A stretch of 64,000 bases of DNA, taken from Dyadobacter sediminis. Its GTDB lineage: Bacteria > Bacteroidota > Bacteroidia > Cytophagales > Spirosomataceae. The stretch spans positions 186,001 to 250,000 of the forward strand of contig NZ_VCEI01000021.1 in NCBI RefSeq assembly GCF_005860765.1, read 5' to 3'. The position numbers and the translations under genes were made by a program. The notes beneath the pieces are model-generated. The model saw nothing but the letters and a program-made list of their open reading frames with translations. It searched no databases and was not told the origin of the DNA. This document shows positions 8,447-16,450 of this stretch, piece by piece. Each line of letters opens with the position of its first letter. Position 1 is the first letter of the stretch.

Positions 8447-8486
8447 CTTTTTTGTTGTACAAAGATTTGGATAAACCTTCAACCGC

Positions 8487-9653
8487 TTATTTCAAAGATT
8501 TGTCAATTTCGTCCAGCAAATAATTTTTCGAGTCCGAAGTGGATTCCCAGAACATGACGCCGGCCATTTTGTGATCCAATACATATCTGCATTTTTCCCG
8601 TACCGATTCCTCATCGTCGTAGCTGAGTATGGCGCCAGTTGCTGCATTCATTAAATAAGGTGCTTTTGCGACGGTATCGCGGTATTCCCTGAATCCTTTT
8701 TTATTAACCAGACTGTCTTTGATGTAAGTATAACCGTCTATATATTCCTGCGAAATCTGCTTTTGTCCCAAACCTTTTTCCAGCTTGCTTACCTTGAACA
8801 TGCGGCCATAAAACGGAAGTCCCATCACGAGCTTTCCGGCAGGAACGCCGGCAGCCGTAAACGCCTTGAAAGCATCATCCGCCGATCTTTCAGATTTATA
8901 CATTTTACTGGGATAAAGGCTTGCATGATGCACGACGGTATCACCCTGAAAAAGGTCGTAAGTCATCAGATTTACGTAATCCAGATATTCCTGCGCTTTG
9001 CCCATTTCGGTGACATTCAGGAAACTGGCGAATCCGGCAACGGCGGTAGTCAGCAGCTTTTTTTGATTGGTTTCTTTTTCCAGCCTGTCGAGTTCATGGC
9101 GGATTTCCTGAAACATCAGTGTAAAATTCTGCTTGTCTTCCGGGCGGAAAACATTTCCTTCTTCGCCGGGCATTCCGGGATATTCCCAGTCAATGTCAAC
9201 GCCGTCCAGATCGTATTTTTTAATAATATCAACAGAACTTCTGGCAAAAATTTTTCTGGAAGAATCCGTCAGTACGGCGTCGGAGAAGTTTTCGCTCCAT
9301 GCCCAGCCGCCAATGGAAATCAGGAGTTTAAGCTCCGGGTTTTTATCTTTCAGCAATTTTAGTTTCCGGAAATTCGTAGAATCCGTTTTTTCGTTGGTCA
9401 GAAACGCCTTGCCGCCTTTTACGTCCACAAACGCATAATTGATATGCGTCAGTTTTTCCGCTTTGATGTCGTCCGTATTGATCAGACCTTTGAATCCGCC
9501 CACATAACCGATTACAACAGGCCATGACTTTGTTTCGGATTGCTGTTCGTTTTTATCGGCGGAGCCGCATGATGTTAAAAGAAAAGATGAAAAAGCAACA
9601 GATAAGAGTGCAGAGGAAAACGGGAATGTTTTGATTTTTTTAAAAAGGTACAT
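8487..9653 (-). CDS. GH18 chitinase-type lipoprotein
   Basis: A 388-residue glycoside hydrolase family 18 protein that should cleave beta-1,4-N-acetylglucosamine linkages in chitin or related glycans. The catalytic motif DxxDxDxE is intact in LDGVDIDWEYPGMPGEEG; substrate-side motifs are LLISIGGWAWSENF, VNLMTYDLFQG and GVMFWESTSD near the C-terminus. The N-terminus from Met (9653) is a lipoprotein signal ending LLTSCGSADK, so it is anchored to the membrane, likely on the surface. The open frame runs 23 codons further but the chosen start gives a proper signal. There are no carbohydrate-binding modules and no sus genes beside it. Confidence 0.93.
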   Translation of the reverse strand: MYLFKKIKTFPFSSALLSVAFSSFLLTSCGSADKNEQQSETKSWPVVIGYVGGFKGLINTDDIKAEKLTHINYAFVDVKGGKAFLTNEKTDSTNFRKLKLLKDKNPELKLLISIGGWAWSENFSDAVLTDSSRKIFARSSVDIIKKYDLDGVDIDWEYPGMPGEEGNVFRPEDKQNFTLMFQEIRHELDRLEKETNQKKLLTTAVAGFASFLNVTEMGKAQEYLDYVNLMTYDLFQGDTVVHHASLYPSKMYKSERSADDAFKAFTAAGVPAGKLVMGLPFYGRMFKVSKLEKGLGQKQISQEYIDGYTYIKDSLVNKKGFREYRDTVAKAPYLMNAATGAILSYDDEESVREKCRYVLDHKMAGVMFWESTSDSKNYLLDEIDKSLK

Positions 9654-9737
9654 ACAAGAGTGGTTTAGAAGGAAGCTAAAAATAAACATTACTTCCAGAC
9701 AACTCCTAATGCAATTACCCAAAATGACAAAATTGCG

Positions 9738-10511
9738 TCAGGATGCTTTCCGTTTTGGTGCGCTGAGGCTTTCTTTGAGCTGCGCAAGCAAATCCTGGCT
9801 TTTTGAATGCACTACTTTCATGCGCGGAGCAGTGGTTTTCTGGCCTTTAGCCTTGGCCATGATCAGTTTCATGAGCTTTTCATTATACGTATCCGCATAT
9901 CTCGAAATGTCAAAGTCGGTGCTCAGCTGATCAATTAACTGAACAGCCATTTCCATTTCTGCGGGCTTTAAATCAACTTCCGGAACTTCAAGGTCTTCGG
10001 GATTGCGTATTTCCTGCTGAAACCGGATCTTGTTCAGTACAAGTAAATCGCCGGCTGCTTTGATCAGTACCAGACTTTCCCTGTTCCGCAGCACATACGT
10101 TCCGAGCCCGGCTTTTCCGGTTTTTTTAAGTGCTTCGCGCAGTAATGCATAAGGTTTTGCACCTGCTTTGTCGGGCTGAAGATAATACGGCGTTTCATAA
10201 TAAATGCTGTCAATGTCCTTTTCATCAACGAATTCGGCAATTTCAATGGTCTTCGTTTTTTCAGGACTTGCTTTTTCAAAATCGCTTTCATCGAGCACGA
10301 TGTAAGTGTCATCGACTTTAAAGCCTCTCACAATATTTTCCCACTCCACTTCTTTGCCAGTATTGGCATTGATGCGCTGGAACTTGATATTGGCGTGATC
10401 TTTTTTGTCCAGCATATCCAAGTCCAGTTCGCTTGCCTGAACTGCGCTGAAAAGTTTGACGGGAATATTAACAAGGCCAAATCCGATGGCCCCGGACCAT
10501 ATTGCTCTCAT
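9738..10511 (-). CDS. ku: Ku, non-homologous end-joining DNA-binding protein
   Basis: A 257-residue bacterial Ku. The homodimer threads onto DNA double-strand ends and recruits LigD for end joining. The N-terminus MRAIWSGAIGFGLVNIPVKL is diagnostic; the core continues with IKFQRINANTGKEVEWENIV, VDEKDIDSIYYETPYYLQPD and the LVLIKAAGDLLVL block, and the basic C-terminal tail (APKRKAS) fits the flexible DNA/LigD-binding end. The length is normal. No ligase D lies in the window, so the partner must be encoded elsewhere or the pair is split. The gene is monocistronic: the next upstream gene on the strand begins beyond 138 bp of non-coding DNA. Confidence 0.96.
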   Translation of the reverse strand: MRAIWSGAIGFGLVNIPVKLFSAVQASELDLDMLDKKDHANIKFQRINANTGKEVEWENIVRGFKVDDTYIVLDESDFEKASPEKTKTIEIAEFVDEKDIDSIYYETPYYLQPDKAGAKPYALLREALKKTGKAGLGTYVLRNRESLVLIKAAGDLLVLNKIRFQQEIRNPEDLEVPEVDLKPAEMEMAVQLIDQLSTDFDISRYADTYNEKLMKLIMAKAKGQKTTAPRMKVVHSKSQDLLAQLKESLSAPKRKAS

Positions 10512-10649
10512 ATTTTTCTTTAAAAAAATGACCAGATTATTACAGAAAAATATTGCTTTAAAAATCCATGCCTTTGCTAAATTTCATGCCTGCCGCCACA
10601 ACCAAAGGCATAATGCGACAGCTTTTTACAGCCGTATTTATCAAAGTAT

Positions 10650-11402
10650 TCATTGCCCGAGCCAACTTTTAAAAGCGCCCGTTTTTTCCCGGCTGATCAG
10701 AATGTCGTTGTCCGTGCAATTTTCAAGATGTATTTTCAGGCGGCTGCTGGAGTACGTGAAAACGTCTTTGATAGCGGCTACGGAACTGATGTATTTTCTG
10801 TTCATTCTGAAAAAATCGTCCGGTGAAATCATACTTTCGACTTCGTCCAGCGTGTAGTCAATGATGAATTTTTTGCCTTGCCGGGTTTGAAGGAGCGTTG
10901 CTTTGTCTTCACTGAAGAAAAAGGCAATTTCCTGCACATCAACAGTTTGTATGCGTTCGCCGGTTTTTACAAGAAACCTGTTTTTAAACGTTTTCTGCGT
11001 ATTCTGAAGCAGGTTCCGGATTTCGTCCAACGAAACGGCAGGCACTTTCCGGCCGGACTGAAACTTGTTTAAAGCCTGTTCCAGCTCATCCGGATCAACG
11101 GGTTTCAGAAGGTAGTCAATGCTATTAAGCTTGAATGCTTTGATAGCATACTGGTCATATGCCGTGCAGAAAATGATCGGAGCCGTTACTTTCACCTTTT
11201 CAAATATTTCAAAACTGATGCCGTCTGCTAGCTGTATGTCCAGAAAAACAAGGTCTGGATGCGGATTTTTGTTCAGCCATTCCACGGCAGAAGTAACCGT
11301 ATCGATGTTGCTGTATATTTCAGCTTCCGGGATCTTTTCGGTAATCAGCTGAACGAGCCTTCTGGCTGCGGGTTTTTCATCTTCAATAATCAGGATTTTC
11401 AT
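10650..11402 (-). CDS. LytTR-family response regulator
   Basis: A 250-residue two-domain regulator. Residues 1-120 form a receiver domain with the acidic pocket IIEDEKPA, phospho-Asp55 in LVFLDIQLADG, Thr/Ser switch FCTAYDQYAI and the Lys in YLLKPVDPDE. Residues about 135-250 are a LytTR DNA-binding domain (VKTGERIQTVDVQEIAFFFS and FFRMNRKYISSVAAIKDV). It binds DNA as a beta-fold protein, usually at paired direct repeats. It follows the sensor kinase gene by 18 bp and is surely its cognate partner. Targets are not visible; the TonB receptor operon that encodes it is the first candidate. Confidence 0.95.
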   Translation of the reverse strand: MKILIIEDEKPAARRLVQLITEKIPEAEIYSNIDTVTSAVEWLNKNPHPDLVFLDIQLADGISFEIFEKVKVTAPIIFCTAYDQYAIKAFKLNSIDYLLKPVDPDELEQALNKFQSGRKVPAVSLDEIRNLLQNTQKTFKNRFLVKTGERIQTVDVQEIAFFFSEDKATLLQTRQGKKFIIDYTLDEVESMISPDDFFRMNRKYISSVAAIKDVFTYSSSRLKIHLENCTDNDILISREKTGAFKSWLGQ

Positions 11403-11420
11403 TGTAATGCTTGAAAGCTT

Positions 11421-12548
11421 TTAAAGCCGGTAATCCGGTTTTGCAGTTTGTCTGTATTCAGGAAAGGATTGCTTCTTCTGATCGGGAATTTTGAGCAAGG
11501 GAAGTTTTACAACAAAGCTTCCGCCGGTATCCTGAATGGAAATCGCTTGATTGCTGAGCAGTTCATACCTTTTAACAATATTCATCAGCCCGATCCCGGC
11601 CGAGTTTTCAGGCATGCTGCTTTTCGGCTGAAGATTGTTTTCTACAATCAATTCCTGATTTTCCATAAAAATCGTAATCCGCAAAGGATTTTCGGTGGAA
11701 GCAATATTGTGCTTGATTGCATTTTCCAGCAGCAACTGAAGGGAAAGCGGCGGCAGATTTCCGGACATGTTTTGATCCATGCGGATTTCATACTGAAGAT
11801 TGTCTTCAAACCGGATTTTCTGCAAAGACAAATAATCCGCGGCAAATTCAAGTTCCTTTTCCAGCGAAACCAGTTCTTCATGCTGCACGTCGAGCACATA
11901 GCGGTAAATGCGGGACAGTTTATGCACGAACTTGGCAGCCGTATCCGGATTTTCATAAACCAGATTGCTCAGCACATTCAGCGAATTGAACAGAAAATGC
12001 GGATTCAGCTGATCTTTCAGCGATTGGTACTGACGCGCAAACCTTTCTGTTTTCAGTTGTTCCGCTTCAATGGCCGCTTTCCGCCATTCCATCAGAAAAG
12101 ACCTGCTGATAAATACAAATGAAATGAAGAATGCAATCTGCATCGGAAATTTGGTCCAGAGTATCAGTTGCTTCCACGGAATAGCGTTCAGGGTAAAATT
12201 TTTTGTGACCAGCCATGTAAATAGAAATATCAGAACCAGACTTGCGCAGAAAACATAGATGAAGTAACTCGCAGATTCCAGAACAAGCCTCTTTACCGGA
12301 TACTGAATCCATGACAGTTTATCATCGTAGTAACTTTCGATCAGAAATCCGCCGTAACTCAGTGTGGTTGAAAGCAGGAAGGCAAGTAACAAATCATCCG
12401 CAGCGTCCCGCATGCGGTTGAGGTCGGCCATGCAGGACGGATCGGAAAGCAATATTATGGCAAGTGCAATCACCAAATTGATTCCAATGAAACCGGGAGA
12501 AAAGTTCCAGAACTTTCTGGTGCCTTTGATGGAAATGTTAAAGGTCAT
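11421..12548 (-). CDS. LytS-type sensor histidine kinase (His_kinase/HATPase)
   Basis: A 375-residue membrane kinase. Four hydrophobic segments occupy about residues 18-170, with no large periplasmic domain, so sensing is probably within the membrane. A short coiled segment (EAEQLKTERFARQYQSLKDQ) leads to the phospho-acceptor motif LNPHFLFNSLNVLSNLVYEN, followed by the ATP-binding N box LLLENAIKHNI and the G box AGIGLMNIVKRYELL. The start at 12548 places the first membrane helix properly; the frame stays open 56 codons further upstream but that part overlaps the end of the TPR gene. It lies 44 bp after the TPR gene and 18 bp before its response regulator. Confidence 0.94.
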   Translation of the reverse strand: MTFNISIKGTRKFWNFSPGFIGINLVIALAIILLSDPSCMADLNRMRDAADDLLLAFLLSTTLSYGGFLIESYYDDKLSWIQYPVKRLVLESASYFIYVFCASLVLIFLFTWLVTKNFTLNAIPWKQLILWTKFPMQIAFFISFVFISRSFLMEWRKAAIEAEQLKTERFARQYQSLKDQLNPHFLFNSLNVLSNLVYENPDTAAKFVHKLSRIYRYVLDVQHEELVSLEKELEFAADYLSLQKIRFEDNLQYEIRMDQNMSGNLPPLSLQLLLENAIKHNIASTENPLRITIFMENQELIVENNLQPKSSMPENSAGIGLMNIVKRYELLSNQAISIQDTGGSFVVKLPLLKIPDQKKQSFPEYRQTAKPDYRL

Positions 12549-12592
12549 GATTACGGGGTTCGTTTGTCGTTTTGCTCCGGAACATTCCTGAA

Positions 12593-13246
12593 TTATTCGC
12601 AACTTTTCGACATGCTTTCCGCGATTCTTTTTCCCCATGTCGGCTTCATTGCTGCTGTTAGCGCTTCTTCGTCCTGAGCGGCAAATATAGCCATACTTTG
12701 TTTTGCAAGACTGCATGCTTTTTCCGTTCCCGATCCGAAAAACCGGGCTATACCGGCTTCCATTTGTGCCATCAATGCAAGTGCACGCGGATTTTTGCTG
12801 TCTATGGCCAATGATCTGCCAAATTCCGCAAGCGCCTGTCCCGACAAGCTCTGTCCTCTGCCGGCAGGATCGGCGCTTACTTTTGCCATGGTGATAAATC
12901 CCTTTAAAGCAATGATTTCCGAGTTGTCTGCGGATATGGCTTCTGCTTTTTTTACAAGCTCTTCTGCTTTTGCCAGTGCCTCGTCTTTTTTGTCCGGCGT
13001 GAGTTTATGGTTCATACCCTGAAAAGTACAGGCCAGTGCCTGATAATACAAAGGCTGCCATTCGGTCGGGTTGAGTTCGGCAATGCGTGAAAAGGCATTG
13101 GCCGATTGCTGAAACTGCGAAAGAGAATCCGCCTTGTTTATTTTCCCGATTTCCTTCTTCATGATTTTCTGAAAAGGAGAATCCTGTGCTTTAACGGACA
13201 GAACGGCAAGCAGTAAAACGGCGATGATGAAAGTCAGTTTGTTCAT
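12593..13246 (-). CDS. Periplasmic TPR-like hypothetical protein
   Basis: A 217-residue exported helical protein. The signal peptide (MNKLTFIIAVLLLAVLSVKA, cut before QD) is clear. The mature part is built of helical repeats rich in Ala and Leu that read as degenerate TPRs (NPTEWQPLYYQALACTFQGM; PRALALMAQMEAGIARFFG); two Cys near the end may form a disulfide. No catalytic motif is visible. It lies between a TonB receptor (78 bp upstream) and a LytS kinase (44 bp downstream), so it may couple occupancy of the receptor to the kinase or serve assembly of the receptor; that is inference. Confidence 0.8.
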   Translation of the reverse strand: MNKLTFIIAVLLLAVLSVKAQDSPFQKIMKKEIGKINKADSLSQFQQSANAFSRIAELNPTEWQPLYYQALACTFQGMNHKLTPDKKDEALAKAEELVKKAEAISADNSEIIALKGFITMAKVSADPAGRGQSLSGQALAEFGRSLAIDSKNPRALALMAQMEAGIARFFGSGTEKACSLAKQSMAIFAAQDEEALTAAMKPTWGKRIAESMSKSCE

Positions 13247-13324
13247 TGGTAAATTTGATTGTAATAGTTAAAAATTTGTGGAAGCTTGAAGTCTGCATGT
13301 AATCCGGACATTTCAGGCAATGGT

Positions 13325-15490
13325 TCAGAGATTGTTGAGCTGATTGGCATTTTTATCCCTGGAAATGGTAATGAACAAAGCTGCAAAAGCAAACCTTTTC
13401 GCACCTTGTCCGACCGGCAGGCCGATATAAGCGCCGCTTTCGTCCGGCTGTAAAGCATAGCGGTATCCGAAGACATTGTTTCTGCCCAGCACATTGGAAC
13501 AGGCCACATGTAAAATGATATCCGGTCGTGGCAAATAACTCCAGCTGATGCTCAAATCACTGTACATTTTTGTTTTTTGCTGCATTTCGCCCGTTCTGTT
13601 CGGGTTGCTGAACGGGTAGCCGCTGTTCCACGACCACGAAGTTCCGAGCTGTGATTTCAGTGCGGATGCAAAATGCTTGACAACGATAGAGCCATTGTGT
13701 TTCGGAGCAAATGAGGGCTGTACGAGGGTTTCGTATGCGGCATATTTTCGCTTGCTGTCTACAAAGCTGTAAGTAATCCAGAAATCGGTTCCTTTGATAC
13801 TTTTCCGGTCGCGGTAAAAGAAATCCATGCCTCTTGCATAGCCTGAGCCGTTTTGAGAGAAGTTACTGTAATTTCCCGCAGCGTCGTCATACGTGACAAG
13901 ATGATCGTAAATCTTGTAAAATGATTCTGCGCGGAATGTGCGGTTATTATTTACAATGAAATAGTTAAGAATGTAATGCGTTGCGGCGGTATTCTGCAGA
14001 TTGTTTTGCGCTACCCTGATTTTCTCTTCCGGAAGCTGTTTGAATTTCCCGGCTGCAAAGGAAAATTGTCCCTGATGATCCAGTTTCCAGGCTACGGAAA
14101 ATCTCGGCGTCATCCAGACTTGTTCTGCCAGCGAACTGTGCCCGCTTCTGACACCGGCAACCATAATCAGGCGATTGCTGAAATAATACGTGGCTTCTGC
14201 AAAATGATTAAGCTGGTGATCGGTATAATTTCTTGTCCGGTTTACGTCCGTCATGGTTTCCGAATAGGCTTTTACAAACCATTCCAGTCCGTTTTTGAGT
14301 GAAAACCGAGGTGAAAAATCCTTTACCGCGACTATTTTGGCATGTGCAAGCTGATTAGTCCGGCGAAGCGGGTCGGCATTCCGTTTCAGTGCATCACTGT
14401 TGTGCGAAAAAGCAAGACCACCATAAAAAAACCAGTCTTTTTTACCCGAATGACGAAAAGATACATTGGAATAACTGTAACGGTTACGAAGCTGAATGCG
14501 GTCGCCGCGCCCGTTGTCACCCGGGATTTTTTGCCAGATCGTCATCCGGTTCCCTTCTGTGTGAAAATAGGCTTTGATGAAACCTGCTTTTCCGTTTGCA
14601 GCATTTCCCCATTTATGACGTAACGAGATTTCCGAATCCCAGCTTTCAGGACTTTTTTCCCAGTCGAAATCCTGTTTTACGAGCGACTGATAGGGTGCAA
14701 GGTTGTAATAGTTCGCAGAAGCCGTCAATGCATTTTGTTTCCCGGTCAGCGTTTGTGTATAGCCACCGCCAACGGACATGATGCTGACATCACCCTGACT
14801 TCTCAGCGGAAGGTTAACGGTGCTGAGCGCCAGTGCCGAGGAAAGCGCCTGACCATATTCCGCAGAATAACCGCCGGTACTGAAAAACGAACCTCTGAAA
14901 AGATTGGCACTGAACCGGTTCCGCGTGGGAACGTTGGAAGCGGTGCTTCCGTATGCATTTCCGACCTGCAGGCCGTCGATAAAAATGGAAGTTTCGGAAG
15001 CGTCGCCGCCACGGACAAACAGACGCCCGTCATTACCGACTGTGGAAGTTCCGGGTAGTGTAAGCAGCGCACCGGTAATATCGCCCATCGCGCCTGAAGT
15101 GGTGACAATGTCCAGCGGTTTCAGTACAACTGATTTCTTTTCGTCACCGGCTTCCATGGCACCGGCGGTAATGGTTACGGCGGTAAGCAGATTGATGCTC
15201 CCGGAAAGCTTTATTTTAAGTTCAAGAGTTTGCCCGTTGCATTCAATAACGGTTTCCTGAGGCTTGAAACCTAGTGCCTGCACCATCAGAACCTGTTTTC
15301 CTGACAAGTCCGTTTCGAATGAAAAACCCCCGTTTACATCCGACGATGTGCCGTCGTAACTTCCCTTGATGTACACATTGGAGCCGGGGACTGCCTCGCC
15401 TTTCTGATCGGTTACAATGCCCGAGATTTTGGTGCCGGCGCTGGCGGCAAATGCGGTGAAGAAGATCAGAATTGTAAAATACAGTTTCAT
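13325..15490 (-). CDS. TonB-dependent outer-membrane receptor
   Basis: A 721-residue receptor. After a signal peptide (MKLYFTILIFFTAFAASA) comes a carboxypeptidase-regulatory-like beta domain (residues about 22-105, KISGIVTDQKGEAVPGSNVY), then the plug (about 110-225, with FVRGGDASETSIFIDGLQV) and a 22-strand barrel. It would import a scarce nutrient, for example a metal chelate or small organic molecule, using TonB energy; the substrate is not readable. It is not SusC-type: it lacks the VVVVGYGT box and a SusD partner. It heads an operon with a TPR protein and a LytS/LytTR pair, which suggests regulated or signalling uptake. Confidence 0.92.
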   Translation of the reverse strand: MKLYFTILIFFTAFAASAGTKISGIVTDQKGEAVPGSNVYIKGSYDGTSSDVNGGFSFETDLSGKQVLMVQALGFKPQETVIECNGQTLELKIKLSGSINLLTAVTITAGAMEAGDEKKSVVLKPLDIVTTSGAMGDITGALLTLPGTSTVGNDGRLFVRGGDASETSIFIDGLQVGNAYGSTASNVPTRNRFSANLFRGSFFSTGGYSAEYGQALSSALALSTVNLPLRSQGDVSIMSVGGGYTQTLTGKQNALTASANYYNLAPYQSLVKQDFDWEKSPESWDSEISLRHKWGNAANGKAGFIKAYFHTEGNRMTIWQKIPGDNGRGDRIQLRNRYSYSNVSFRHSGKKDWFFYGGLAFSHNSDALKRNADPLRRTNQLAHAKIVAVKDFSPRFSLKNGLEWFVKAYSETMTDVNRTRNYTDHQLNHFAEATYYFSNRLIMVAGVRSGHSSLAEQVWMTPRFSVAWKLDHQGQFSFAAGKFKQLPEEKIRVAQNNLQNTAATHYILNYFIVNNNRTFRAESFYKIYDHLVTYDDAAGNYSNFSQNGSGYARGMDFFYRDRKSIKGTDFWITYSFVDSKRKYAAYETLVQPSFAPKHNGSIVVKHFASALKSQLGTSWSWNSGYPFSNPNRTGEMQQKTKMYSDLSISWSYLPRPDIILHVACSNVLGRNNVFGYRYALQPDESGAYIGLPVGQGAKRFAFAALFITISRDKNANQLNNL

Positions 15491-15872
15491 TTTGCTCTTT
15501 GTTTAATCCAAAATTCAGCAGAATGAAAAACTGTGGAAAATGAAGCCCGCCGAAGTGCAGAATGGAGTGGATGAAGTTCACAGTTGGCTGGCCGGAGTGA
15601 AATACAGGCAACCTTCAGAGATGTATTTCCGGAACAGGTCTACACTTTGCAAGAGGTAATCAGAATATTTTTCTGTGTTTTTCTGATTTTTTGCAAATAT
15701 TTTCAAATTCCTTGCTATCAGATATTTAATTTGATAAATTCATTATATTCTTCCTTTGTGAAACGGTAAAATGATCTTTGTGCTTCCGAAGTTTATGCCG
15801 GCTGGCATATTTATTTATAAAACAGATTCCGAACGATTACACTGTAAGACTAACTCTTAATTTAAGTATAAC
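15491..15872. promoter_or_regulatory. Divergent intergenic region with a palindrome
   Basis: The 382 bp between the minus-strand TonB receptor and the plus-strand small genes are AT-rich. TTTG (15730-15733) and TTCCTTTG (15751-15758, one mismatch to TAnnTTTG) are 17 bp apart and could be a plus-strand promoter. TATGCC-ggct-GGCATA (15794-15809) is a perfect 6-bp inverted repeat just after it, a plausible operator. I see no gene here. Confidence 0.4.
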
Positions 15873-16085
15873 ATGATAGCGACACTTGAAAACAACGCAA
15901 TAAGTACATTAAAGCCTGGCGCAGTTCTTTCCGTTACAGGTGCAGATAACATAACAGATGCCCAAAGAGAAGTGGCGGATTTGCTGCAATCAAGCAACAG
16001 AACGGATCTTGGTTATTTTCATATTTCGAAAAATTATTTCTTGTTGTATTTAAAACCAGGAAATCTGGCAGGTGGAATTGCATAA
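15873..16085 (+). CDS. Small cytoplasmic hypothetical protein (70 aa)
   Basis: I do not recognise it. The product begins MIATLENNAISTLKPGAVLS, has no signal peptide or membrane span, and has a mixed alpha/beta look with an aromatic segment (YFHISKNYFLLYLKPGN) near the end. It precedes a second tiny gene by 27 bp, and a single terminator follows the second, so the two form a dicistron. Candidate promoter elements and a palindrome lie upstream at about 15730-15809. The neat operon architecture supports real coding; the function is unknown. Confidence 0.6.
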   Translation: MIATLENNAISTLKPGAVLSVTGADNITDAQREVADLLQSSNRTDLGYFHISKNYFLLYLKPGNLAGGIA

Positions 16086-16112
16086 GGCATTCACATTTCA
16101 CATTATAGTAAC

Positions 16113-16307
16113 ATGGTACAATCAGGTACATTTCAGTTGCTGGGACAAAAGCTCATCAACATTATTATTCACAGAGAAGACGTAGTTAAAATAGCACCGA
16201 TCAAAAAAGGACGCGGATGTATCATTTATCTCAAGAACAAGGTTCCATATGCAGTGAGCGAAAGCGAGCGGGAAGTTTATAAAAAACTGGATTGGGTTAC
16301 CGCTTAA
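16113..16307 (+). CDS. Small LytTR/FlbD-like hypothetical protein (64 aa)
   Basis: A 64-residue protein without signal or membrane span. The central part (HREDVVKIAPIKKGRGCIIY then LKNKVPYAVSESEREVYKKL) has the strand-turn-strand-helix pattern seen in FlbD-like proteins and in one half of LytTR domains: a hydrophobic 'I/V..I' strand, a charged turn, a second strand, then a helix beginning after 'V.ES'. This resemblance is by eye only. It may be a small DNA- or protein-binding regulator, possibly of its own dicistron. It lies 27 bp after the 70-aa gene and is closed by a terminator at 16335. Confidence 0.6.
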   Translation: MVQSGTFQLLGQKLINIIIHREDVVKIAPIKKGRGCIIYLKNKVPYAVSESEREVYKKLDWVTA

Positions 16308-16334
16308 AAGGTTTTCTTTACTATACAACATACC

Positions 16335-16366
16335 AGAGACTCCATAAACATGGTGTCTCTTTTTTG
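16335..16366 (+). terminator. Intrinsic terminator of the small dicistron
   Basis: AGAGACtCCAT pairs with ATGGtGTCTCT around a 4-nt AAAC loop, followed directly by a T-run. One T-T mismatch sits in the stem. Confidence 0.85.
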
Positions 16367-16450
16367 TTTTATTATGCTGCTTTACCGAACCGGACGGTAC
16401 ATATCCCTGTTATCAGCACTTAACATACCGACTACGCCACAATATTTCAG

